Source of the DNA: Streptomyces sp. TG1A-8
GTDB taxonomy: Bacteria > Actinomycetota > Actinomycetes > Streptomycetales > Streptomycetaceae
NCBI RefSeq assembly: GCF_030499535.1
Contig: NZ_JASTLB010000001.1
Coordinates: forward strand, 1,302,001-1,366,000
DNA length: 64,000 nt
Direction: 5' to 3'
In this document: positions 1-8,391 of the stretch, in pieces
How the letters are laid out: the number at the start of each line of letters is the position of its first letter
Position numbering within the stretch: the first letter of the stretch is position 1
Program-made: the position numbers and the translations under genes
The notes under the pieces: generated by a model
What the model saw: only the letters and a program-made list of their open reading frames with translations
The model's database searches: none
What the model was told of the DNA's origin: nothing

Positions 1-1
1 G

Positions 2-955
2 CCGCTGGGGCCGCGCGGCTACGACGTCGACGCCGTCGTGGGCCACGTCCACGAGGGCATCGCCGAGGTGCTGCGCGTGGCCGAGGGGGCCCCCGGCGAA
101 CTGCTCGGCGTCGGTGTCGGCGTCCCCGGCATCATCGAGGACGCCGGGGAGGAGGGCGCGGTCGTCCACGGGCAGACCATCGGCTGGGACGCGGTCCCGC
201 TGGAGCGCATGCTCCGGCTGGCCGGCCAGCTCCCCGCGGAGGTGCCGTACCTGATCGACAACGGCGCCAAGACGCTGGGGCAGGCCGAGATGTGGTTCGG
301 CGCGGGACGCGGCGCCCGCAACGCCGTGGTGGTCCTCTTCGGTTCCGGCGTCGGCGCCTGCGTGGTCACCGAGGAGGCCGGCCAGGGACGGGCGGTGGAG
401 TGGGGGCACCTGACGGTACGGGTCGGCGGGCGCCGGTGCCGGTGCGGGGCGCGGGGCTGCCTGGAGGCGTACGCGGGCGCGGAGGCGCTGGTGGCGCGCT
501 GGCGGGAGGCGGGCGGACGCTCCTCGGCCGGCGCCGGCGAGGAGAGGGCGCTGACCGACCTGCTGGCGGCGGCCCGCCCGGACACCGGCGCGGAGCCCGA
601 TCCGGTGGCGGTGGCGGTGCTCGCCGAGACCGCCGAGTACCTGGGCGCGGGACTGTCCGACCTGATCAACCTCTTCCAGCCCGAACGGGTCCTGATCGGC
701 GGCTGGGCGGGCCTGCAGCTCGGCGGCGCCTTCCTGGACGAGGTGCGCGCCCACGCCTTCGCGCGGGCGCTGCGCTTCCCCGCGGGCCGCAGCCGCATCG
801 AACTGGGCCACCTCGGCCCGGACGCGGTCACCGTGGGCGCGGCGGTCCTGCCCCTGGCCGCGTTCTTCACGCAGGGCGGCCGGCGACCCCGCCCCGCGCC
901 CCGGGTGGTGGCGGCACCGACCTGGCGGGCGGGGCTGGAGGGGCGGCTGGTCTGA
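2..955 (+). CDS. ROK-family protein, 5' end outside window
   Basis: The reading frame is open from base 2, so the start codon and probably an N-terminal winged-helix domain lie upstream; 317 residues are visible. The ROK signature is clear: the acidic/His pair EWGH near base 400, followed by the zinc-binding cysteine cluster CRCGARGCLEAY near 440-475. The segment with IDNGAKTLGQAEMWFGAG and the glycine-rich FGSGVGA loop fit the sugar-kinase/actin-like ATPase fold. ROK proteins are either sugar kinases or, with an N-terminal HTH, sugar-responsive repressors (NagC/Mlc/XylR type). The missing N-terminus prevents choosing. Its position before a LacI repressor and glucanase genes suggests a role in sugar control (inference). 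Confidence 0.85.
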   Translation, partial: PLGPRGYDVDAVVGHVHEGIAEVLRVAEGAPGELLGVGVGVPGIIEDAGEEGAVVHGQTIGWDAVPLERMLRLAGQLPAEVPYLIDNGAKTLGQAEMWFGAGRGARNAVVVLFGSGVGACVVTEEAGQGRAVEWGHLTVRVGGRRCRCGARGCLEAYAGAEALVARWREAGGRSSAGAGEERALTDLLAAARPDTGAEPDPVAVAVLAETAEYLGAGLSDLINLFQPERVLIGGWAGLQLGGAFLDEVRAHAFARALRFPAGRSRIELGHLGPDAVTVGAAVLPLAAFFTQGGRRPRPAPRVVAAPTWRAGLEGRLV

Positions 956-1002
956 GGCGCGCCCGGGAGGGGGCGGCGGGGCCGGCGGCCCGGTGCCCGC
1001 CC

Positions 1003-2043
1003 TCACGCCGAGTCGCGTTCCACCAGTTCCGGGTCGAACACGACGGCCGTGGGCTCGGTGCGGACACCGCGGACGTGCTCGTCCAGCAGGCGTGCCATGT
1101 CGGCCGCCATGGCCTCCACCGGCTGCCGGACCGTGGTGAGCGGGGGACGGCAGGTGGCGGCGACGGTGGAGTCGTCGAAGCCGACGACCGCCACGTCCCC
1201 GGGGATCCGGCGGTTCCGCTCGCGCAGCACCTGGCAGGCGCCCTGCGCCATGAGGTCGTTGGCGGCGAACACCCCGTCCAGGTCCGGGTGGTCGGCGAGC
1301 AGGTCGGTCATCGCGGCGATCCCGCTGTCGAGGGTGAAGCCGCCCTCGGCGACGGGGACGTGGGGGTGTCCGTGCCGGGCGAGGGTGTCCCGGAAGCCGG
1401 CCAGCCGCTCCTGGCTGGCGGGGACGGCCAGGGGGCCGCAGATCGTGGCGACCCGGCGGCAGCCCCGGGCGAGGAGGTGTTCGGCCGCGAGCCGGCCGCC
1501 GTCCCGGTGGGCCAGGTCCACGTAGCTGAGCGGTACCGGCCGGAAGGGGCGGGCGAAGAGGACCGCGGGCAGTCCCGCTTCGGCGAGCAGCGCGGGCAGC
1601 GGGTCGTCCGCGTGGCTGGAGACCACCAGCGCGCCGTCGGCCCGTCCCTGGCGCAGGTAGGCCAGCACTTCCCGGCGGGCTCCGGCCGACTCGGCGAACA
1701 TCAGCACCGGGTGCACGGAGCGCGGCCGCAGGAAGCCGACCACTCCGGCGACCACCCGCCCGAAGAAGGGGTCCGCGAACACCCGGGCGGCGAAGGCGTC
1801 CTGGGCCTCCTGCGAGGAGGCGCCGGCGCCGGAGACCACCAGGGCCACCGTCCCGGTGCGCCGGGTGACGAGCGAGCGGGCGGCCCGGTTCGGCGCGTAC
1901 CCGGTGCGTTCGATGGCGCGCCGCACCACCTCCTGGATCGCCGGGTCCACGTTGCGCACGCCGTTGACCACCCGGGACACGGTCGCCCGGGAGACACCGG
2001 CCTCACGGGCGACGTCCTCCAGCGTCGGGACCTGTCTGCTCAT
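1003..2043 (-). CDS. LacI-family transcriptional repressor
   Basis: A 346-residue protein of standard LacI size. Residues 6-25 hold the DNA-binding helix-turn-helix (TLEDVAREAGVSRATVSRVV), followed by the hinge helix region with NRAARSLVTRRTG. From about residue 60 comes the periplasmic-binding-protein-like effector domain with the usual VFAANDLMAQGA and GDVAVVGFDD motifs. It lies just downstream of a GH3 relic and a DUF1996 gene on the same strand and near a GH55 glucanase, which points to control of beta-glucan use. A palindrome AGAGCGCTCT sits 35 bases before its start codon, consistent with autoregulation, and matching palindromes lie in the DUF1996/GH55 intergenic region. The effector sugar cannot be read from the sequence. 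Confidence 0.93.
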   Translation of the reverse strand: MSRQVPTLEDVAREAGVSRATVSRVVNGVRNVDPAIQEVVRRAIERTGYAPNRAARSLVTRRTGTVALVVSGAGASSQEAQDAFAARVFADPFFGRVVAGVVGFLRPRSVHPVLMFAESAGARREVLAYLRQGRADGALVVSSHADDPLPALLAEAGLPAVLFARPFRPVPLSYVDLAHRDGGRLAAEHLLARGCRRVATICGPLAVPASQERLAGFRDTLARHGHPHVPVAEGGFTLDSGIAAMTDLLADHPDLDGVFAANDLMAQGACQVLRERNRRIPGDVAVVGFDDSTVAATCRPPLTTVRQPVEAMAADMARLLDEHVRGVRTEPTAVVFDPELVERDSA

Positions 2044-2077
2044 GCCCGCACCCTAACGGCCGCCCGGCCCAGGGCAT

Positions 2078-2087
2078 AGAGCGCTCT
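2078..2087. promoter_or_regulatory. LacI-type operator upstream of the LacI gene
   Basis: The perfect 10-base palindrome AGAGCGCTCT lies 35 bases upstream of the LacI-family start codon. The same core occurs at 4916-4933 and 5115-5126. LacI-family operators are short palindromes with a central CG, so this is a likely autoregulatory site; binding is inferred. Confidence 0.55.
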
Positions 2088-2337
2088 CCCGGCACCGCCC
2101 CCTCACCACCGGGACGGCCCGGCCGGCGCGGGCCCGCTCGCGCCCCGGCCGCGACGCCGCCTCCCCCGGGGCCCGCACCCCTCGGGCCCCGCCCCCGCCG
2201 GTCCACGACCCCTCCCTCCCCGCCGTGGCCGGCGGGCGCCCGTTCACGGCCCGGACCGCCCACCGCCGCCCCGCCCACCGCCGCCCCGCCCGCTCACGAC
2301 CGCCTCCCTCTCCCCCGCCGTGGCCGGCGCCCCCTCG

Positions 2338-3619
2338 TCACCCCGCTTCCGCCCCCGCCCCCACCACGACCTCCAGCGCCAGCGGCAGGTCGCCCGCCGA
2401 TCCGCCGGCCAGCACGCGGCAGGGTCCGGGCTCCGTCCGCCAGGTGCCCGCCGCCGTGTCCCAGTGGCGCAGGCTCCGGGCCGGGACGCACACCCGCGCG
2501 GTCACCGCCTCGCCGGGCCGGGCGCGCACCGCCGCGTAGCCGGCGAGCCACCGCACGGGGCGCTCCACGGCCGATCCGGGGCGGGCCAGGTAGACCTGGA
2601 CGACCTCCCGGCCCGCCCGGGCCCCGGTGTTGCGCACCCGGACGCGGACCGTGAAGTCCTCCCCCGCGGCCGGTTCCGCCGGACCGGTGATCTCCTCGTA
2701 CGCCCAGGTGGTGTAGCCCAGTCCGTGACCGAACCACCAGGCGGGCGTGCGCCCCTCGCGCAGCCAGGCGCGGTGCCCGACGTGCAGTCCCTCGTCGTAG
2801 GCGAGGCGGCCGCCGACCGGATGGGTGCGGGTGACGGGCGCGTCGGCGAGGGCGGCCGGCCAGGTGGCGGGCAGCCGGCCGCCCGGCTCGGTCCGGCCGA
2901 GCAGGACGTCGGCCAGTCCGCCGCCCGCCTCCTGCCCGGGGAACCAGGCCAGCAGTACGGCACCGGCCTCGTCCTGCCAGGGCAGTTCGACCGGACCTCC
3001 GCTGTTGACGACGGCCACCGTGCGCGGGTTGGCCCGGGCCACGGCCCGCACCAGCTCGTCCTGGCCGGGGCCGAGCGCGAGGTGCGTGCGGTCGTGGCCC
3101 TCGGACCCGTACGTCGACGCTCATCCGTTCGGTCTCGGCGTCGTTGGCCACGTAGTGCTTGGCCGCGGCGGCGACGCCGTGCGCCTGGATGCCGCGGACG
3201 AGGGCGGCCCCGATGCGGCCGGTCAGCTCGGGGTCCTCGGAGAGGCACTCGAAGTGCCGCCCGGCGAGCGGGCTGCGGTGCAGGTTGAGGTTGGGCGCGA
3301 GGACGACGTCCACGCCCTTGCGCCGCGCCTCGAGGGCGAGGAGGCCGCCGAGTTCCTCGACCAGGTCCTCGTCCCAGGTCGCGGCGAGCGCGGAGGCCGA
3401 GGGCATCAGGACGGCGGTGTGCCGCTCGTCCCACGACTGTCCGCGCACGCCGGCCGCCCCGTCCGACAGCACCAGCGCCCTGAGTCCCACGGCGGGTTCG
3501 GCCTGCGTGCGCCAGGTGGTGGCGCCGGTGAGCAGCCGGACCCGGGCCCGCAGGGTCAGCTTGTCGGTCAACCGGGCGAGTTCGTCCTCGTCGGCCGTCC
3601 CGGGCCACTCACCGGCCAT
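2338..3619 (-). pseudogene. GH3 beta-glucosidase with internal deletion and frameshift
   Basis: Two halves of a glycoside hydrolase family 3 enzyme sit in different frames. The N-terminal half starts at ATG 3619 (MAGEW...) and runs through LSDGAAGVRG, LAPNLNLHRSPLAGRHFECLSEDPELTG and AAKHYVANDAETERMSVDVRV, ending near 3110. The C-terminal half resumes in another frame near 3105 with SEGHDRTHLALGPGQDELV, then VVNSGGPVELPW, HGLGYTTWAYE and a fibronectin-III-like tail, to a stop at 2338. In intact GH3 enzymes about 320 residues separate these points, including the SDW aspartate nucleophile, so the gene cannot encode an active enzyme. It was probably part of the LacI-controlled beta-glucan cluster. 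Confidence 0.85.
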
Positions 3620-3650
3620 GTCCCCCACCTCTCCGTCGTACTGGTGTCGC

Positions 3651-3745
3651 GTCGGCTGTGGACGCCGAACTCGTGGAGCGGGTAGCCGTAGCCGGTGCCG
3701 CGCGGTGCCGCTGACGCGCACGTGGCGTCCGGTGCCGGTGACGGT
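3651..3745 (-). pseudogene. Discoidin (F5/8 type C) domain remnant
   Basis: On the minus strand this stretch reads TVTGTGRHVRVSGTAR in one frame and GTGYGYPLHEFGVHS in the next, separated by a one-base shift near 3703. Joined, they match the C-terminal strand pattern of F5/8 type C carbohydrate-binding domains (VRVxGTARGTxYGYSLWEFEVY). No complete gene surrounds it; it lies between the GH3 relic start and the DUF1996 stop. It is read as the 3' end of a lost secreted hydrolase with a discoidin module. Confidence 0.55.
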
Positions 3746-3764
3746 CCGCGCCGCGCCGCGCGCC

Positions 3765-4844
3765 TCAGGGGAGCCGGTAGTCGGTGCCGAGGGCCGCTCC
3801 GGCCTCCGGGTGGGTCTGGTCGTAGCCGCGGGCGTCGCACTGCAGGCCGCCGACGACGCAGTGGCCGACCAGCGCCTTGAGCGTGGCGTCGTCCCAGGCG
3901 TTGAAGAAGTCGTAGTGGAAGGAGTGGCCCGTCCCGCTGGCCAGGTGGACCCGCGACATGTCGCCGTTGACCGGGAAGGCCATCTTGAACTCGATCATGG
4001 GCAGGGCGACCGGGTGGCCGGCGGGGCACATGGTGTCGTTGGTGCCGGGCTTGACCACGGGGTAGGCCATGTGGCTCTGGTGGTCCGGTGTGTCGAGGTA
4101 CTTGCCGTCCCAGCAACTGGGTGCCTGGAAGCGGATGTCGAGCTGGACGTCGGCCCGGCTCGGGCGGCTCGCGGGGAAGTCGGTGTTGAAGTAGCTGTCG
4201 CCGCACTCCCAGCCCTCGACGAAGCCCGGGTGGCGGCGGAACCCGTCGGCGCTCTGCATCGGGTCGCCCACGACGAACCGCAGGCCCTTGGGGAAGGGGC
4301 GCACGCTGGTGTAGTCGGTGACGCCGGACTTGTGGGAGATGGTCTGCGCGCCCACCGGCAGCACCGGCTCGTCGCCGTTGTACAGGGTGGGCATCCAGTA
4401 GGCGGACAGGTCGCCGGGCGCCTTGCAGGTCGTGCCGCCGGCGCCCAGCGAGGCCGTGGTGCTGCCCGCGTTGGTGGTGGTGTTGCCCATGAAGGTGTGG
4501 TCGTGGGACTTGCCGGGCTGCTGCGGGAGGACGATCGGGTCGTCCGGCTTCGTGTGGCTGACCGAGCAGTTGGCCTGGAACTCGTGGAAGTAGCGGTGCG
4601 GCGGGTTCTGTGTCGACGGGGTGACCCCGGTGACCGGCGGGTTGGCGGGGATGTAGCCGTCGCCGTCGGGGTCCTCGGGCGAGGAGGCGGTCGACACCGC
4701 CATGATGTGGCCCGCCATGGCGTGGCCGACCGGGGCCGGGCGGCCGGTGGTGGACGACTGCGCCACGCCCGCCAGGCCGAGCGAGGTCAACAGGAGGGCG
4801 CCCGTGACCAGTGCGCCCGACAGGGCCTTCGATCTCCGTGACAT
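3765..4844 (-). CDS. Secreted DUF1996-domain protein
   Basis: A 359-residue protein starting at ATG 4844, preceded by a GAGGAG ribosome binding site. Residues 1-28 form a Sec-type signal peptide (basic start, hydrophobic LVTGALLLTSLGLAGVAQ). The mature part carries the DUF1996 pattern: FQANCSVSHTKPDDPIV, the histidine-rich GKSHDHTFMGN, WMPTLYNG, WECGDSYFNTDFPA and SHMAYPV, with eight or so cysteines likely forming disulfides. DUF1996 proteins occur in fungi and actinomycetes, often beside or fused to carbohydrate-active domains, but their activity is not established. It is divergent from the GH55 gene, and the shared intergenic region holds two LacI-type palindromes, so co-regulation with the glucanase is likely. 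Confidence 0.85.
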   Translation of the reverse strand: MSRRSKALSGALVTGALLLTSLGLAGVAQSSTTGRPAPVGHAMAGHIMAVSTASSPEDPDGDGYIPANPPVTGVTPSTQNPPHRYFHEFQANCSVSHTKPDDPIVLPQQPGKSHDHTFMGNTTTNAGSTTASLGAGGTTCKAPGDLSAYWMPTLYNGDEPVLPVGAQTISHKSGVTDYTSVRPFPKGLRFVVGDPMQSADGFRRHPGFVEGWECGDSYFNTDFPASRPSRADVQLDIRFQAPSCWDGKYLDTPDHQSHMAYPVVKPGTNDTMCPAGHPVALPMIEFKMAFPVNGDMSRVHLASGTGHSFHYDFFNAWDDATLKALVGHCVVGGLQCDARGYDQTHPEAGAALGTDYRLP

Positions 4845-4915
4845 GCGTGTCTCCTCAGGACGTGGGGGCGGGAGAACCGGCGGAGCCGAGGAAGCGCGGG
4901 GAGGGTCCCGGAAAG

Positions 4916-4933
4916 CGGGAGAGCGCTCTCCCG
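4916..4933. promoter_or_regulatory. LacI-type operator, 18-base perfect palindrome
   Basis: CGGGAGAGCGCTCTCCCG is a perfect 18-base inverted repeat centred on CG. It lies 72 bases before the DUF1996 start codon. The core equals the sites at 2078 and 5115. This is the best LacI-family operator candidate of the glucan cluster. Confidence 0.7.
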
Positions 4934-5114
4934 TCATGGAGTGTTGGGGCGGCGGGGGAAGGTGTCAAGGGATGCGGCGCGCAGGACCGCCCGTCCCTCC
5001 CGCTCACTTCTCGAAGCCACACCGTGTCATTTGTCGGCCTCGTACCGCGAGTTCGACGAATTTCGGTCATCACTCTTGACGTGCCGTTCACAGCGATGAA
5101 ACATCCATCCGCAA

Positions 5115-5126
5115 GAGAGCGCTCCC
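5115..5126. promoter_or_regulatory. LacI-type operator upstream of GH55 gene
   Basis: GAGAGCGCTCCC matches the palindrome at 4916-4933 with one change in the right half-site. It lies about 43 bases upstream of the GH55 start codon, where a bound repressor would block transcription start. Confidence 0.6.
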
Positions 5127-5168
5127 ACCCCCCCACACCGTTCACTTCCTGAACCAGGAGAGCTGCGC

Positions 5169-6956
5169 ATGCCCTCTTCCTCCCCTTCCGTCGGCCGCAG
5201 GGCCGTCCTCGGCGCCGCGGCCGCCGCCGCCCCGGTGCTGGCGGGTCTGAGCACCCCGGCCCAGGCCGCCACCCGGACCCGCACCCGGGCCGGCAAGCGC
5301 CCGAACGCTCTGCCCGGCGGGGGTGACCTGGGGCCGAACGTCATCGTCTTCGACCCCTCCACGCCCGGCATCCAGACCAAGCTGGACGAGGTCTTCCACC
5401 GGCAGGAGTCGGCGCAGTTCGGCACCGACCGCTACGCCCTGCTGTTCAAGCCCGGCACCTACAACGGCCTGAACGCACAGCTCGGCTTCTACACCTCCAT
5501 CGCGGGTCTCGGCCTGTCCCCCGACGACACGACGATCAACGGCGACGTGACGGTCGACGCGGGCTGGTTCAACGGCAACGCCACGCAGAACTTCTGGCGC
5601 TCGGCGGAGAACCTGGCCCTGGTTCCGGTGAACGGCACGAACCGGTGGGCGGTGGCCCAGGCGGCCCCCTTCCGCCGCATGCACGTGCGCGGTGGCCTGA
5701 ACCTGGCGCCGGCCGGCTACGGCTGGGCGAGTGGCGGCTACATCGCGGACAGCCGCATCGACGGCCAGGTCGGACCGTACTCCCAGCAGCAGTGGTACAC
5801 CCGTGACAGCGTGATCGGCAGCTGGCTCAACGGCGTGTGGAACATGGTGTTCTCCGGCGTCCAGGGCGCCCCGGCGCAGAGCTTCCCCAACCCGCCGTAC
5901 ACGACGCTGGACACCACGCCCATCTCCCGCGAGAAGCCGTTCCTGTACCTCAACGGCAGCGAGTTCCGGGTCTTCCTGCCGGAGAAGCGCACCGGCGCCC
6001 GGGGCGTGAGCTGGGGCAGCGGCACGCCGCGGGGCACCTCCCTGCCGCTGTCGCAGTTCTACGTCGCCAAGCCCGGCGTCAGCGCCGCGACCCTGAACCA
6101 GGCGCTCGCGCAGGGACTGCACCTCCTGCTGACCCCCGGCATCTACCACGTGGACCAGCCGATCCAGGTGAACCGGGCCGGCACCGTGGTGCTGGGCCTC
6201 GGGTTCGCGACGATCATCCCGGACAACGGGGTCACCGCGCTGAGGGTGGCCGACGTGGACGGCGTCCGGCTCGCCGGCTTCCTGCTCGACGCCGGGGCGG
6301 TCAACTCGCCGTCCCTGCTGGAGGTCGGCCCCACGGGTGCCTCGGCTGACCACTCCGCCAACCCGACCACCGTGCAGGACGTGTTCGTCCGCGTCGGCGG
6401 CGCCGGGGCCGGCAGGACCACCGCCGGCATGATCATCAACAGCAGGAACACCATCATCGACCACACCTGGGTGTGGCGTGCCGACCACGGCACGGGGGTC
6501 GGCTGGGAGACGAACCGCGCCGACTACGGCGTGATCGTCAACGGCGACGACGTGCTCGCGACCGGCCTGTTCGTGGAGCACTTCAACAAGTACGACGTGC
6601 AGTGGTACGGGCAGCGGGGCCGCACGATCTTCTTCCAGAACGAGAAGGCCTACGACGCCCCCAACCAGGCCGCGATCCAGAACGGCTCGGTCAAGGGCTA
6701 CGCCGCCTACAAGGTCGGCGACAACGTCACCGCGCACGAGGGCTGGGGCCTGGGCAGCTACTGCAACTACAACGCCGATCCGACCATCGTGCAGCACAAC
6801 GGCTTCGCCGCGCCGCAGCGGGCGGGCGTGAAGTTCCACAGCCTGCTGGTCATCTCGCTCGGCGGCAAGGGCCAGTACGAGCACGTGATCAACGAGACGG
6901 GTGCCGCGACGTCGGGCACCTCGACGACACCGTCGACCGTGGTGTCGTACCCCTGA
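5169..6956 (+). CDS. Secreted GH55 exo-beta-1,3-glucanase
   Basis: A 595-residue exported enzyme. The N-terminus has a twin-arginine-like signal (VGRRAVLGAA, then an alanine-rich hydrophobic core ending at QAA near residue 36), so Tat export is likely. The mature protein starts with GPNVIVFDPSTPGIQTKLDEVF and shows two right-handed beta-helix halves, the hallmark of GH55 laminarinases such as streptomycete Lam55A. Glu470 (LFVEHFNKYD) and Glu492 (FFQNEKAYD) are 22 residues apart, matching the conserved acids of that family, one of which is the general acid. The expected reaction is release of glucose from beta-1,3-glucan ends. Start ATG 5169 follows AGGAG at good spacing. The LacI-type boxes upstream suggest sugar-induced expression. 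Confidence 0.85.
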   Translation: MPSSSPSVGRRAVLGAAAAAAPVLAGLSTPAQAATRTRTRAGKRPNALPGGGDLGPNVIVFDPSTPGIQTKLDEVFHRQESAQFGTDRYALLFKPGTYNGLNAQLGFYTSIAGLGLSPDDTTINGDVTVDAGWFNGNATQNFWRSAENLALVPVNGTNRWAVAQAAPFRRMHVRGGLNLAPAGYGWASGGYIADSRIDGQVGPYSQQQWYTRDSVIGSWLNGVWNMVFSGVQGAPAQSFPNPPYTTLDTTPISREKPFLYLNGSEFRVFLPEKRTGARGVSWGSGTPRGTSLPLSQFYVAKPGVSAATLNQALAQGLHLLLTPGIYHVDQPIQVNRAGTVVLGLGFATIIPDNGVTALRVADVDGVRLAGFLLDAGAVNSPSLLEVGPTGASADHSANPTTVQDVFVRVGGAGAGRTTAGMIINSRNTIIDHTWVWRADHGTGVGWETNRADYGVIVNGDDVLATGLFVEHFNKYDVQWYGQRGRTIFFQNEKAYDAPNQAAIQNGSVKGYAAYKVGDNVTAHEGWGLGSYCNYNADPTIVQHNGFAAPQRAGVKFHSLLVISLGGKGQYEHVINETGAATSGTSTTPSTVVSYP

Positions 6957-6970
6957 TCCACCCCCCACGG

Positions 6971-7010
6971 GATCCGCGTCCCGCACCGGGAACGGTGCGG
7001 GATGCGGACC
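6971..7010. terminator. Hairpin terminator between GH55 gene and EF-G relic
   Basis: An 18-base stem with two G-T pairs (arms 6971-6988 and 6993-7010) encloses a GGAA tetraloop. It follows the GH55 stop by 14 bases and precedes the convergent EF-G relic, so it can serve both directions. Confidence 0.75.
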
Positions 7011-7025
7011 GGCCGGCGGCCGTGG

Positions 7026-7892
7026 TCACCGGGCGGGCGCCGGCACCGGTGCCGGCGCGTAGCCGGCGGGGCGGACCGTGAAGGTGCCGCGGCCCCGGGT
7101 GCGGCTGCGCAGCCGGGTCGCGTGACCGAAGAGCCCGGCCAGCGGCACGGTGGCGGTCAGCACCGACTCGCCGGCGCGGCCGGCCGAGCCGGTGACCCGG
7201 CCGCGCCGGGCCGCCAGGTCGCCGAGGACGGCGCCGACCGCGTCCTCGGGCACCGTGACCGCGACCTCGGCGACCGGTTCCAGCAGCACCATCGCGCAGG
7301 AACGCAGGGCCGCGCGGGGCCCGAGCCGGCCGGCGGTGCGGAACGCCGTGTCGGAGGAGTCCCTCACGTGCGCGGAGCCGTCGCTCAGCGTGACCCGCAG
7401 CCCGGTCACCGGGTGACCGCCCGGCGGCCCTTCGGTCAGGGCGTCCCGGCAGCCCGCCTCCACCGCGCGCACGTACTCCTGCGGCACCCGTCCGCCGCCG
7501 ACGGTGGACCGGAACACGAAGCCGGTGGCGCCCGGTTCGCCCCCGAGCGGTTCCACGTCGAGGACGACGTGGGCGAACTGGCCGGTCCCGCCGTCCTGTT
7601 TGACGTGCCGGTGGACGAAACCGCGCACCCCCCGCCCGACGGTCCCCCGCAGCGCGACCACGGGCCGGCCCACGGTGAGGTGAGGTCCGCCCTCCCGGCG
7701 GATCCTCTCCACCGCGACCTCCAGGTGCGGTTCGCCCCGCCCGGCCAGCACGGTCTGCCCGGTCTCGGCGTCGGTGCGCACCACCAGCGAGGGGTCCTCC
7801 TCCGCCAGCCGCGCCGGCGCCGCCGCCAGCCGTCCGAAGTCCGCGGCGCGGCGTGCCCCGACGGCCACGGACACCACCGGCTCGGCGGCCAC
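7026..7892 (-). pseudogene. EF-G C-terminal half (domains III-V) without GTPase domain
   Basis: The frame encodes the back half of an elongation factor G-type protein: EPVVSVAVGARRAADFGRL and LAEEDPSLVVRTDAETGQTVLAGRGEPHLEVAVERI (domain III), GFVHRHVKQDGGTGQFAHVVLDVEP (domain IV), and VAEVAVTVPEDAVGAVLGDLAARRGRV (domain V). Homology begins upstream of the GTG at 7892, at PPLLLEPP; the frame stays open to a stop at 7980-7982 without any G-domain motifs (P-loop, DTPG, NKxD). A normal EF-G is about 700 residues, so the N-terminal GTPase and domain II are gone. It is probably a decayed fusA paralogue; an expressed fragment cannot be excluded, since the remaining 288 codons are intact. Confidence 0.75.
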
Positions 7893-7979
7893 GGGCGGTT
7901 CCAGCAGCAGCGGGGGCGCAGAGGCCGGAACAGAAAGCGGCGGATGGGAGCGGAAGCACGGAAGGGGGGTGAACGACCG

Positions 7980-8391
7980 TTAACGCGACAGCCACTTGGC
8001 ACCACGAGACGCCGGGGCAATTTCCGGACATTCCCGTGACGCAGATCACACCTTCACAGACCCCTTTCGGCGCCTAATGCACGGGAACCGCGAACACACG
8101 CCGACCGAACCCGCGCGAGACCGGAAATTGGCTGGAAGGATTCGCTCTTTCCGGCCGCCGGGGAATGCCCCGCGAGGGCGCCCGCCCACGTCCCGCGCCT
8201 GCCCGGCCCGGGAGGCAGGGGGTACGGGGACCGCCGGCGGACGCGCGTGGAGGGCGGCCGGTGGCCGGGAAAGCGACGTCGTTCCGGGCCGCTTCCGGGG
8301 TGCCGTCCGGACGGGGAGAAATGGTGTGGGGTGGCCGGTGGACATCGCCATACCGGGGCGCCCGACCTAATCTGTTGCGCGAGCAGCGTGA
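7980..8391. other. Intergenic region left of MFS gene
   Basis: No convincing gene was found between the EF-G relic and the MFS gene; the short open frames here lack streptomycete codon bias. Two copies of a 10-base sequence, CAATTTCCGG at 8018-8027 and its inverse CCGGAAATTG at 8121-8130, form a widely spaced inverted repeat. GC content dips between 8015 and 8155, which suits regulatory DNA. Confidence 0.45.
8345..8373 (+). promoter_or_regulatory. Possible promoter of MFS gene
   Basis: TCGCCA (8345-8350) and TAATCT (8368-8373) are separated by 17 bases and lie 18 bases before the ATG at 8392. Each hexamer matches four of six consensus bases. The leader would be short and has no clear ribosome binding site. 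Confidence 0.35.

Larger units (their letters stand above)
4845..5168. promoter_or_regulatory. Divergent promoter region of DUF1996 and GH55 genes
   Basis: This 324-base intergenic stretch has no gene. It holds two GAGCGCTC-centred sites, at 4916-4933 and 5115-5126, and a locally lower GC section (about 5025-5100) where promoter elements for both directions are expected. No clear -35/-10 pair was assigned. The GH55 ribosome binding site (CAGGAGA) lies at its right edge. Confidence 0.6.

Noticed and set aside
3159..4841. Long plus-strand open frame of 560 codons opposite DUF1996
   Set aside because: It is antisense to DUF1996 and the GH3 relic, whose frames show family motifs, a signal peptide and a ribosome binding site. 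The open frame results from GC-rich codon bias.
7996..8370. 124-codon plus-strand frame in the region before the MFS gene
   Set aside because: Poor third-position GC bias, no recognisable motif and no ribosome binding site.
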